Assembly (NCBI GenBank): GCA_036480335.1
Contig: JAZGGH010000087.1
Span: 1 to 26,964, forward strand
Direction of reading: 5' to 3'
Source: JAZGER01 sp036480335
Lineage (GTDB): Bacteria > Pseudomonadota > Gammaproteobacteria > DSM-19610
DNA length: 26,964 nt
The notes under the pieces were generated by a model. That model made no database searches. It was not told the DNA's origin and saw only the letters and a program-made list of their open reading frames with translations. A program made the translations under genes and the position numbers. Below, in pieces: positions 15,426 to 24,600 of this stretch. Position 1 is the first letter of the stretch, and each line of letters opens with the position of its first letter.

Positions 15426-17123
15426 ATGCTGACATCCCTGCATATTAAAGACTTCGCTATCATTGATGAACTGGAGATTGATATCTCCAGTGGCATGACG
15501 GTATTGACCGGAGAAACGGGCGCAGGCAAATCCATCCTTCTGGATGCTCTGGGCTTACTGCTGGGAGATAGAGCGGATTCTGACACGGTTCGCCATGGCT
15601 GCAAACGTGCCGAATTAAATGCACTGTTTGATCTTAGCCTGCTTGACAACGTCAGGCACTGGCTAACTGAACATGCCCTCGATCAGGGCGATGAATGCAT
15701 ATTGCGGCGCGTTATTATGGGCGAAGGACGTTCACGAGCCTATATCAATGGCACTCCCGTACCTGCACAATCCTTGCGCTTACTTGGCGAACAGCTTGTG
15801 GATATTCATGGACAACATGAACATCAGTCATTAATGAAGCGCAGCACTCAGCGCGAATTGCTCGATAACTATGGGAACCACCATAAAATCCTGCAACAAT
15901 TGCAAACCCGTTTTCTGAGCTGGCAAGACTGCGACCTGAAAATTAGCGAAATACTTGGCCAGGACACCGACAGAGAGTCGAGACTGGAATTTCTACGCTT
16001 TCAGCTGAATGAACTGGACGAAATGGCGCTCGAAGACGGTGAAATTGAAACATTGCAGGATGAACTAAAACGCCTGTCAAATGCGGAACGTTTACTATCC
16101 AGCAGCCAGGAAGGCCTGGATCTACTGTTTGACAATGAGAACCTGAATGCACATGACCTGATCAGCAAAACATTAGCAACACTGGATGAACTCGGCAAGC
16201 TGGATGAAACACTCACAACTCTCCACGAACCGTTAAATACTGCCCTGATTCAGATAGAAGATGCTGTCGAACGCCTGCGTGACTATCGTGATCACCTGAA
16301 CCTGGAACCCGATAGACAACAAGTCGTTGAACAAAGGCTAGATATGGCTCATAACCTTGCCCGCAAGCACAGAACGGATGTCACTGAATTACTCTCGCTG
16401 CAACAAACATTGCAACATGACCTCGGACAACTCGAACAGGCTGAAGAAATACTGCAGTCTCTGGAAAAACAACGAGATAACGCCAGAGACGAATATTTTG
16501 ACATCGCAGACACTTTGTATAAGAAGCGCCAGAAATCGGCAAAAAAATTATCATCCGCTGTTTCTGATTCCATGCAGGAACTCGGCATGACGAGTGGTCG
16601 TTTCATAGTCGATGTGCATAAACGTACGACCGATACTCCATCCAGGCATGGGATGAATGAGATAGAATTTCTGGTCACTGCCAATCCTGGCCAGCCTGAA
16701 AAAGCCATAACCAAAGTCGCTTCCGGCGGTGAACTTTCTCGCATCAGCCTGGCAATACAGGTCATAGCTGCAAAAGCCTTGCAAATCCCCACGCTAGTCT
16801 TCGATGAAGTCGATTCTGGCGTAGGTGGCAGTGTTGCCGAGACAGTGGGATATCAACTGCGCGCTCTAGGTACAAATCGGCAAGTACTCTGTGTTACCCA
16901 TTTACCCCAGGTTGCAGCGCAGGGTGAGACACATTTGCAGGTTTCAAAAAAGGCCACCGACTCATCAACCAGAACGCATATTCAGCAATTATCTAACGAG
17001 CAACGCACTGAGGAAATAGCCCGTATGTTAGGCGGTCGGAAGATTACAAAATCGACAAGGCAGCACGCGAGAGAAATGTTGGGATTAACCACTACTGAAA
17101 AACAAATCAAAGGTTCGGCTTAA
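15426..17123 (+). CDS. recN: DNA repair protein RecN
   Basis: RecN is an SMC-like ATPase that helps hold broken DNA ends during recombinational repair. The 565-residue protein has Walker A GETGAGKS (29-36), a long central coiled coil (about 155-370), the signature SGGELSRISLAIQ and Walker B TLVFDEVDSGVGG, followed by VLCVTHLPQVAAQG. The family length is about 550. No SOS (LexA, CTGT-N8-ACAG) box was found just upstream or before nadK. Its last 17 bases overlap the converging Nudix gene. Confidence 0.97.
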   Translation: MLTSLHIKDFAIIDELEIDISSGMTVLTGETGAGKSILLDALGLLLGDRADSDTVRHGCKRAELNALFDLSLLDNVRHWLTEHALDQGDECILRRVIMGEGRSRAYINGTPVPAQSLRLLGEQLVDIHGQHEHQSLMKRSTQRELLDNYGNHHKILQQLQTRFLSWQDCDLKISEILGQDTDRESRLEFLRFQLNELDEMALEDGEIETLQDELKRLSNAERLLSSSQEGLDLLFDNENLNAHDLISKTLATLDELGKLDETLTTLHEPLNTALIQIEDAVERLRDYRDHLNLEPDRQQVVEQRLDMAHNLARKHRTDVTELLSLQQTLQHDLGQLEQAEEILQSLEKQRDNARDEYFDIADTLYKKRQKSAKKLSSAVSDSMQELGMTSGRFIVDVHKRTTDTPSRHGMNEIEFLVTANPGQPEKAITKVASGGELSRISLAIQVIAAKALQIPTLVFDEVDSGVGGSVAETVGYQLRALGTNRQVLCVTHLPQVAAQGETHLQVSKKATDSSTRTHIQQLSNEQRTEEIARMLGGRKITKSTRQHAREMLGLTTTEKQIKGSA

Positions 17124-17571
17124 TGACTCCCTGGTTAGGCATATCCAGCTTCACTCTTTCACCTGTCCGTCTAAACCGCAAATAATCTGCCAGTATTTCA
17201 TCATGATCAAAAACCAGTTCCGGATAACTTTTCGACAAAAAATAATCCAGATTTACAGCATCATCCTGTGCACTGGCAATACCCGAAGCCTGAGCAATAT
17301 ACACCGCACTGACGGTGTGCATACGCTCATCTCGCCTCGGGTCCGAATAGCAACCAAGCAGTGTCTTTAGCTGAATATTCAGTGACGTTTCTTCCCTGGC
17401 TTCACGCATTGCAGCAATTTCCAGACGCTCACCAACATCCACAAATCCACCGGGTAGCGCCCAACCATGTGGAGAATATTTACGCTCAATTAAAACAATC
17501 GGATTTCCAGGACGATCAGTCATTTCAATAATGATATCGACAGTCAGTAATGGTGTAACCGGCATAGTCAT
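17107..17571 (-). CDS. Nudix hydrolase
   Basis: A 154-residue Nudix hydrolase that should cleave a nucleoside diphosphate linked to some moiety X, with Mg2+. The Nudix box G-x5-E-x7-REUxEE is present as GFVDVGERLEIAAMREAREET, followed by Ser where Gly is usual. A conserved-looking substrate segment, YSPHGWALPGGF, precedes it. The substrate cannot be told; ADP-ribose-like compounds and damaged nucleotides are both possible. GGAG lies nine bases before the ATG at 17571. It follows hslR by 12 bases on the same strand and overlaps the recN tail. Confidence 0.9.
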   Translation of the reverse strand: MTMPVTPLLTVDIIIEMTDRPGNPIVLIERKYSPHGWALPGGFVDVGERLEIAAMREAREETSLNIQLKTLLGCYSDPRRDERMHTVSAVYIAQASGIASAQDDAVNLDYFLSKSYPELVFDHDEILADYLRFRRTGERVKLDMPNQGVIKPNL

Positions 17572-17583
17572 CCAGAATCACTC

Positions 17584-17976
17584 CTAATCATTAAAGCCGT
17601 GGATTTTTGAATTGCGCAGTTGCCGCCGTGCCTTTTTATCTGGACGTCGCTCGGGGTGCGGCGCATTCGCTGCCATCAGTCTATGCTGTTCTCGTATTTG
17701 CTCACGCTTAAGGATGCTGTTTGCAGATTCTTCGTAAAGGGTCTGGGCAATACTGGCAGAACCTCGCCTTTCCGCCAACCCAAGCACCGTCAATTCAAAT
17801 TTCATGCCTTCCTTAGTCACAGTAAGATGGTCGCCCACGTTGATGTTTTTTGCAGGCTTTATGCGCCGACCATTCAACTGCACTTTCCCGCCACCAACAG
17901 ATTGTGCAGCCAAACTCCGGGTTTTATAAAACCTTGCTGCCCAGAGCCATTTATCAATACGGACGCTATCTACCAT
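17584..17976 (-). CDS. hslR: Heat-shock protein Hsp15, S4-domain RNA-binding protein
   Basis: Hsp15 binds 50S subunits that carry a stranded nascent chain and helps recycle them. The S4 domain is obvious: VRIDKWLWAARFYKTRSLAAQ, GGKVQLNGRRIKPAKNINVGD. The basic tail has PHPERRPDKKARRQLR, as in E. coli Hsp15. ATG 17976 is preferred (130 residues, starting just before VDSVRIDKWL). A longer frame from a TTG at 18021 would overlap the M48 gene and add residues unlike the family. No sigma-32 promoter was seen just upstream; it appears to be read from the M48 gene. Confidence 0.93.
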   Translation of the reverse strand: MVDSVRIDKWLWAARFYKTRSLAAQSVGGGKVQLNGRRIKPAKNINVGDHLTVTKEGMKFELTVLGLAERRGSASIAQTLYEESANSILKREQIREQHRLMAANAPHPERRPDKKARRQLRNSKIHGFND

Positions 17977-17998
17977 GTCAGAATTATTATCAGGTAAA

Positions 17999-19537
17999 TT
18001 ATTTAACAACTCTAGCTTCAATCACTGTAGATTGCAGCGTCGGCAATTGTTCGCGAGACAACCTGAGATCAAGATCAATCACTTTACTGGTTTCTCCCTT
18101 GAGAGTGCCACGTATCTCCATTTCACCGCTACGGGTTAGGCCAGCCTTATCCTTAAACTTTAATGCCACCACCATACCATTAACCGCTCTTGGCGTCGTA
18201 TTGGTCAGTTGTACTTTCAAACGTCCGCGCTTATCAAGCCCGGTTTTAACTTTAATGTATTTTCCGGGGTTATTCTTTAAATCCATTTCCACCAGTGAGC
18301 CGTACGCAGACTTCCCGGTTGCCCCTTTGTCTGCAGCAGCCTTACTATAATATTTGACAGCAGCCTGTCTGTTACCTGACGTTCTGGCCAGATTACCCAA
18401 AGCATTATAAGCACCTGCAGTGGGCAATAATTTCACGCTTTTATCAAGATCGCTTTGTGCTGCAGAATAACTGCCCAATGCCTCGTTAACCAGGCCACGT
18501 TGCAAATAATAATAAAAGAAACCATCATTCAAAGATAATGCCTTGTCATAATGCCGTTTAGCATTACGAGGATTCTGCTTCTTCTTCTCAATGTCACCCA
18601 ACAACGCATGAAAATGCCCTTCTCCGGGCTCTATACGAATCGCTTTCCTGACCAGATTAGCTGCCTGACCAGTATCACCATCAGCCAATGTCTTGCGAGC
18701 CTTGTCATAAGCTTCATAAGCCGGTTCATTTTTTTTCAGGCGCGCAATTTTCTGCTGATAACGCCGCACTCCTGCATCACCGCCTTTGGGTAACTGGGCA
18801 AGCATTATAATATTGTTTTGTACACGCTCAGGTGATGGAGGATGGCTGGCGAACAAACCCGTCAACCAGTCTTGTCGCTTACCCTCAGAAAGCCTGACAA
18901 ACGTTTTCTGTAAATCAACAGCCCCCTGGGGGTCATAACCCACACGCGACATATAAATCATGCCATAATGGTCAGATTCTCTTTCGGCATCACGCCCATA
19001 TTTTTTATTGATTAATTGCCCACCAACACTGGCACCCATCGCCGCCAGTTGTGCATAATCCTTGCCCTGAGCCGCGATCACTGTTGCCATCATAGCTCCT
19101 TGCAATAACATGCCACGTGACATACTGCGGGCGCCATGTTTTGCCGCTGCGTGGGTGATTTCATGCCCAAGCACTGCAGCCAGTTCAGCCTCACTGTTTA
19201 ATTCGGTCAACAAACCACGGTTTATAACTATTTTACCCCCAGGCAATGCCCAGGCATTCGGTACAGAACTATTCAGTACCTTGAATTCATAGGGCAGCTT
19301 TCGGTCACTGACGGCCGCCAGTTTCTGGCCAACTTCACTCACATAGGCTGTAAGCTCTCTGTCTACGGTCAAATCGCCACCCTGTGCCTGACGCATAGGT
19401 GAATACTGAGTCTTGCCGATATTGATTTCCTGCTGTTCTGAAACCAGGCTTAATTCATTTTTCCCGGTAACAGGATTAACTGCACAGCCACCGAGAAAAA
19501 TAGCCGCAATAAAGAAAAGTAATAATGATTTTTTCAC
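17999..19537 (-). CDS. M48-family metalloprotease lipoprotein with TPR region
   Basis: A zinc metalloprotease of family M48, probably anchored as a lipoprotein and acting in envelope protein quality control like BepA/LoiP relatives (inference). The GTG at 19537 is chosen because AGAGG lies six bases upstream and the protein then begins with a proper lipoprotein signal, KKSLLLFFIAAIFLGGC (Cys 18). The frame stays open to 19789, but that extension looks non-coding. The zinc motif HEITH is at about 125-129, and the third ligand lies in DAERESDHYG. After the protease domain (about 30-270) a TPR-like helical region follows (about 290-430), then a C-terminal beta-rich domain. The 512-residue length fits BepA-like proteins with a tail. 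Confidence 0.9.
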   Translation of the reverse strand: MKKSLLLFFIAAIFLGGCAVNPVTGKNELSLVSEQQEINIGKTQYSPMRQAQGGDLTVDRELTAYVSEVGQKLAAVSDRKLPYEFKVLNSSVPNAWALPGGKIVINRGLLTELNSEAELAAVLGHEITHAAAKHGARSMSRGMLLQGAMMATVIAAQGKDYAQLAAMGASVGGQLINKKYGRDAERESDHYGMIYMSRVGYDPQGAVDLQKTFVRLSEGKRQDWLTGLFASHPPSPERVQNNIIMLAQLPKGGDAGVRRYQQKIARLKKNEPAYEAYDKARKTLADGDTGQAANLVRKAIRIEPGEGHFHALLGDIEKKKQNPRNAKRHYDKALSLNDGFFYYYLQRGLVNEALGSYSAAQSDLDKSVKLLPTAGAYNALGNLARTSGNRQAAVKYYSKAAADKGATGKSAYGSLVEMDLKNNPGKYIKVKTGLDKRGRLKVQLTNTTPRAVNGMVVALKFKDKAGLTRSGEMEIRGTLKGETSKVIDLDLRLSREQLPTLQSTVIEARVVK

Positions 19538-19569
19538 GTATAACCTCTTATATAAAACTGTCAGATTAT

Positions 19570-19598
19570 TCCCACAGACACTCAGATTCTGTGTGGGA
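19570..19598. other. Hairpin in the 5' leader of the M48 gene
   Basis: TCCCACAGA near 19570 pairs with TCTGTGTGGGA ending at 19598, with a two-base bulge and a loop of about nine bases. There is no T-run on either side, so it is not a clear terminator. It may be a leader structure of the M48 transcript. Confidence 0.35.
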
Positions 19599-20037
19599 GT
19601 GATAGTTCCTGTAATGCCAGCTACAACTCCAGAACCTCTGGCCAGCTTCTGTGTCGCCTCAGGGCCTCTACTTTGATGCGAATCTTCAGCAAATGGCTGA
19701 CTATAATGTATATGCAATCCGCGCCTTGAATCTGAACAATTCAGGCTCAATTTGCTTCGTCCAGAATTAATCAGAAGGTTCCCTGACATTGATTATATGA
19801 CATTCAGATAATTCCGAACACCAGCCAACATTACTAAATTAGCAATTAATGAAGAAATAAATCGCCTGAAGTGAAGCGTAATAATCGCAAGCAGATTCCA
19901 CAGTAAGCACGAATGGTATCGAAAACAAATATTAGGCAAATCAGTACATAAAGAGTCGATATGTCCCCTATTTGTCCCCCTCCATCAATTAGCATTCATC
20001 ATACTAACTAAAACTGCTAGCATCAGCCTATTTTCTA

Positions 20038-20079
20038 TTGATACAAATCATTTGAATTAAATGTAAAATTGTGTAGACT
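20038..20079 (+). promoter_or_regulatory. Candidate promoter region of the diaminobutyrate cassette
   Basis: Two overlapping weak sigma-70 candidates are seen. One is TTGATA (20038-20043) with TGTAAA 18 bases later. The other is TTGAAT (20052-20057) with TAGACT (20074-20079) after 16 bases. The area is very AT-rich. A strong GGGGG ribosome-binding site (20126-20130 area) precedes the first gene. Which box is used cannot be decided by eye. Confidence 0.3.
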
Positions 20080-20140
20080 TAATAGAAACGGACTGATTAA
20101 ATTATTCATCCAAATAATAAACGAATGGGGGTAAAAAATA

Positions 20141-21520
20141 ATGACCAATCCTGATGTTTTTTCAGAAATAGAGTCAAACGTTCAATCCTATGCTCGAGCC
20201 TTTCCTTGTATATTCGATAAAGCCTGTGGTGCAGAATTATGGGATATAGAGAACAACCGCTACCTGGATTTCCTGGCGGGTGCAGGCACTCTCAGCTATG
20301 GTCATAATAATCCAGTGTTTAAAAAATCATTGCTAGACTATATCGAAAGTGATGCTATAACTCATAGTCTGGATTTACACACGAAAGCCAAAAAGCGATT
20401 TCTTGAAGCTATGCGGGATATCATTTTCAAACCGCGCGGTCTTGACTATGTAATCCAGTTCACTGGCCCAACCGGAACCAATGCGGTTGAGGCTGCTCTG
20501 AAAATAGCCCGTAAAGTAACAGGTCGCACTAACGTCATCTGCTTTACAAATGGTTTTCACGGCGTATCAACGGGTGCCCTTGCAGCAACAGGCAACAAAC
20601 ACCATCGAGGTGCTGCCGGTATCCCCCTTTATGGCACAACGGTAATGCCATATGATCACTACTTTGAAAACGTCGAAACTATTGACTACCTCGAAAAAAT
20701 GCTCCTGGACAACTCAAGTGGCGTGGATTTCCCTGCGGCTGTTATCCTTGAAACTGTTCAGGGCGAAGGCGGACTCAGAGCCGCGAGAAACGAATGGCTT
20801 CAACAGCTCGACTCACTCTGTAAAAAACATGAGATTCTGCTCATTGTGGATGATATTCAGGCAGGATGTGGTCGCACTGGCACATTTTTTAGTTTTGAAG
20901 ATTCGGGTATCAAACCCGATATTGTGACCCTTTCAAAATCATTATCAGGTTACGGCATGCCATTTTCAATTGTACTGATGAACAGAGAAATCGATATTTG
21001 GGAGCCAGGTGAACATAATGGTACATTCCGAGGTAATAATCTGGCCTTTGTTACCGCCACAACCATGCTTGAAAAATACTGGAATAACGATGCATTTTCT
21101 AAAACTGTTCGCGAACTGAGTGAATATCTTGAAGTCCGTTTACAACTCCTGCTGGGAAAGTATACCCCACATTTCGTGGAAATTCGCGGCAGAGGAATGA
21201 TGCGTGGTATCGTATGCCAGAATCCTCAACATGCCGCTTCACTCACAGCGAAAGCCTACCAGAAAGGACTGATCATTGAACGCTCAGGACCAGAAGATGA
21301 GGTCATTAAATTCCTGATGCCACTCACCATAACGCATGAACAACTCGAAGAAGGCATGGATATTCTTGAGGAATGCTGTATCCAGGAATTTGGTAGTAGC
21401 ATTGTGAGTATTCTGGATGCCAAAACGGCGAAAATTGATAATCAGGATATTCATATCAATGAACAACTAGCCAGACGGTCTGAAAATAACAACCTCTCAG
21501 ATGAAACACAAAAAATTTAA
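20141..21520 (+). CDS. Diaminobutyrate--2-oxoglutarate aminotransferase (EctB-type)
   Basis: A class III PLP aminotransferase that should convert aspartate-4-semialdehyde plus glutamate to L-2,4-diaminobutyrate (Dab). In 459 residues the EctB/Dat pattern is clear: FLAGAGTLSYGHNNP, QFTGPTGTNAVEAALKIAR, TNGFHGVSTGALAATGN, LETVQGEGGLRAA, the PLP-binding IVDDIQAGCGRTG (D237) and the Schiff-base lysine K266 in LSKSLSGYGMP. The last ~30 residues extend beyond usual EctB. No ectA or ectC is near, so ectoine is not the product here. It is the first gene of a three-gene cassette with a Pls-like synthetase and is most likely the monomer supplier. A siderophore or polyamine Dab pathway is the alternative. 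Confidence 0.9.
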   Translation: MTNPDVFSEIESNVQSYARAFPCIFDKACGAELWDIENNRYLDFLAGAGTLSYGHNNPVFKKSLLDYIESDAITHSLDLHTKAKKRFLEAMRDIIFKPRGLDYVIQFTGPTGTNAVEAALKIARKVTGRTNVICFTNGFHGVSTGALAATGNKHHRGAAGIPLYGTTVMPYDHYFENVETIDYLEKMLLDNSSGVDFPAAVILETVQGEGGLRAARNEWLQQLDSLCKKHEILLIVDDIQAGCGRTGTFFSFEDSGIKPDIVTLSKSLSGYGMPFSIVLMNREIDIWEPGEHNGTFRGNNLAFVTATTMLEKYWNNDAFSKTVRELSEYLEVRLQLLLGKYTPHFVEIRGRGMMRGIVCQNPQHAASLTAKAYQKGLIIERSGPEDEVIKFLMPLTITHEQLEEGMDILEECCIQEFGSSIVSILDAKTAKIDNQDIHINEQLARRSENNNLSDETQKI

Positions 21521-21646
21521 CGTGGATTCACGCATTAAATCTTTTGTTTAATATTTATCTAGAGATAATTACTGTGTCTGTTATTTATTCTGCAATATTG
21601 TCCACCGCGCATTCAAAGGCATTATAAAAACTAATTTTCAGGTTGG

Positions 21647-24600
21647 ATGACAATGAAAAATAACATTCTATTCTGTAAAGAATATGACAACAGAATACGC
21701 TGGAACAAAAAAGAACGTCTTAACCACTTGTTTGAGTATCGCTGTGACGATTTGCCAGGCAACCATCTCGCTGTCATCAGCGAGAATGCTTCATTTACCT
21801 ACCGAGAACTGGATAATCGGGCTAACCAGACCGCTCATTACCTGCTTGCAGAGGGCATAAAAGCAGGTGACAGAGTCGGTATACTATTCGACAAATCAAT
21901 CCATTCGTATGTCGGACTACTCGCCATTCTGAAAATAGGCGCTGCTTATGTCCCACTTGATGCCAGCTTTCCAGAAGACCGCATAAACTTTATTCTGCAG
22001 GATGCAGATATAAAAGCCATTATTTCTGTGGCTCAGTATAAGGAAAAATTCAAAGCAGCAAATCTCAAAAAGATTTATCTGGACAACTCTGAACAAAACA
22101 TTACTGATAAAGCAACTACTCGACTGGAAACACGGGATACCTCTTCAGAAACTGATCAACTTTTCTATATTATTTACACCTCCGGAACAACGGGCAAACC
22201 TAAGGGTGTTGCTATCAATCACTCCGGGATATGCAACTTCGTCCGAGTCGCTGGAGAAGTGTATGGCATTAACGAAAATGACCGTTGCTATCAGGGAATG
22301 ACCCTGGCTTTCGATTTCCATGTTGAAGATTTATGGGTACCACTGATAGCAGGCGCTACGCTCATTTCCGGAAAATCTGATATCAAGCTCTTCGGAGAGG
22401 ATTTACATGCTTTTCTGAAAGAACAGCGCATTACTGTATTTCCCTGTGTGCCAACATTATGGGCAACCATTGAACAGGACTTGCCTGATGTACGCATCAT
22501 CCTGCTTTCAGGTGAGTCAGTGCCGCATAATCTTGTGGTTAAATGGCATCGCCCTGGTCGTACGATTCTGAATGCTTATGGGCCTACCGAATGCTCGGTC
22601 AGTTCGACGCTACGGAAACTCGTGCCTGACAGCCCGGTCACCATTGGTACGCCATTACCCACATACATGGTCGTTATTCTTGATGAACATAATGATCAAC
22701 TGATCGATGAACAAGGTGCCGTTGGAGAAATTGGTATTGCGGGTATTTCTCTCGCAGAAGGCTATCTAAACCGAGAAGCACTTACAAAAGAAAAATTCAT
22801 CCCGGATTTTCTCGACTTGCCAAACAATCCATCCAGACGCATTTACCGTACAGGTGATTATGGCAGTATTCGGGAAGATGGCGAGCTTGATTTTCACGGC
22901 AGAATTGATACGCAGGTAAAAATTCGTGGCTACCGCGTAGAACTCGGCGAAATTGAAGCCCTGTTACTGGAAATGCCACAGATCGCTCAGGCAGTTGTCA
23001 ATCCCTATGAACCAGACCCCGGCGCACTTGAGCTTGTTGCTTATTACACTCGCAAACCTGATGCCGAAGAGATATCACCTACGGAGCTGGTTGAAAAACT
23101 CCGCAGTAATCTACCGGGGTATATGGTTCCGGGCTATCTTGAAGAATTAGCATCTATTCCAATGACGGCGAATAATAAAGCCGATCGGAAAAATTTACCG
23201 GCGCCGATTGGACAACGATTTTCTGCTTCAAACAATGCATTTATTCCTGCAAATACGGGTACAGAAAAAATACTGGTCAACGCTTTATCAGAAGTCATGG
23301 AAATCGATCGCATTTCCATTGAAGATGATTTCTTCGAAGACCTGGGCGCCCATTCACTGTTAATGGCTCGCTTCGGTGCCGAAATTCGCAAACGCATGCA
23401 GATCACTTCTGTGTCTATGCAAGACATTTACCAAAACAGCACGATCAACAAGTTAGCAACATATCTCGACCTTGTTTCTGTTCCGGAAAGTGACCAGCAG
23501 AAAATATCCAACGAGGAATCTTTTCACATACCCTCAGATTTTTCCTACTATGGATGTGGTGCCCTGCAACTGGCCTGGTACATCGGCTGGTCTCTGCTTA
23601 GTCTCTGGATCCTGGTTGCCGGTGTTAAATGGACACATGCGGCCATGCCTGACCTTATGCATACCTTTCAGCGAATTATTCTATTTTTTGTTGGACTTGC
23701 TGTTACCTTTAGCGCTCTACCTGTCGCCGCGAAATGGCTGTTCATCGGCCGATGGAAACCTGAAGTTATTCCTGTCTGGAGCCTGCGCTACTTTCGCTTC
23801 TGGGCCATTAAAAGCCTGATCCGTGGAGCACCTCTTGCTCGCATGGGCGACCCTTTCTACTCTCTATATCTCAGGTTGCTGGGGGCAAAAATCGGTGCAA
23901 ATTCAATTATTCATGCCAAAGCCATTCCCATCTGTACAGACCTGATATCCATTGGTGAAAATACAGTCATTGCGAAAGACTCCGTTCTTAACGGCTACAA
24001 GGCAAAATCGAACTGTATCCATATTGGCTCTATTCATATTGGTCATAACGCCGTGATCAGCGAAGCAGGAATTATTGACATCAATACCCGTATGGAAGAC
24101 AACACTCAATTGGGGCATGCCTCTTCTCTGCATGATGGCCAATGCGTTCCTGAAGGCAAGCATTACCACGGATGCCCTGCTGAAGAAACATCATCAGATT
24201 ATTGCAAAATCGAATCCAGAACCTGTACTCCATTCAGGCGCTGGTGCTACGCTGCTGCACCCGATTTTCTGGGACTTTTTACTGGCTCAGGAATTGTGTT
24301 AGCGCTCTATTACTATTTCCCACATTTCTCTGATTTTGCTGGCACTCTCCATGGCTCACCATTGCAGGAGCTTGCTTATCTAAGCGGCAAAGTTTACCTG
24401 TACTCATTACCGGCATATCTTGTTGCACTTCTGATTGGCTTGCTCAGTATTGGCCTTATACCCAGAGCGCTGAACCTGTTTCTGAAAAAAGATAAAACCT
24501 ATGTGCTTTATGGCTTCCATTATTTCATTCATAAAATGATCGTGCGAATCAGTAATTCGGTTTATTACAACCGCCTGTTTGGGGATAGTTCTGCCATCGT

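Larger units (their letters stand above)
19538..20140. other. Gene-poor region between the M48 gene and the diaminobutyrate cassette
   Basis: About 600 bases without a credible gene. Next to the M48 start is a hairpin (19570-19598). The middle is AT-rich and contains a tandem-looking pair, TGTCCCC at 19971-19977 and TTGTCCCCC at 19981-19989. A promoter-like area precedes the aminotransferase. The in-frame extension of the M48 gene to 19789 shows no signal peptide and no family similarity. The region could be the scar of an insertion event, but no integrase or tRNA is visible. Confidence 0.5.

Noticed and set aside
19538..19789. N-terminal extension of the M48 protease to an ATG at 19789
   Set aside because: It would put about 84 low-complexity residues in front of a perfect lipoprotein signal. 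The GTG at 19537 has a good ribosome-binding site.
21521..21646. Possible terminator or small gene between the aminotransferase and the NRPS
   Set aside because: Only a near-palindrome TTATCTAGAGATAA with a two-base centre is present. There is no U-run hairpin and no credible frame, so cotranscription is assumed.
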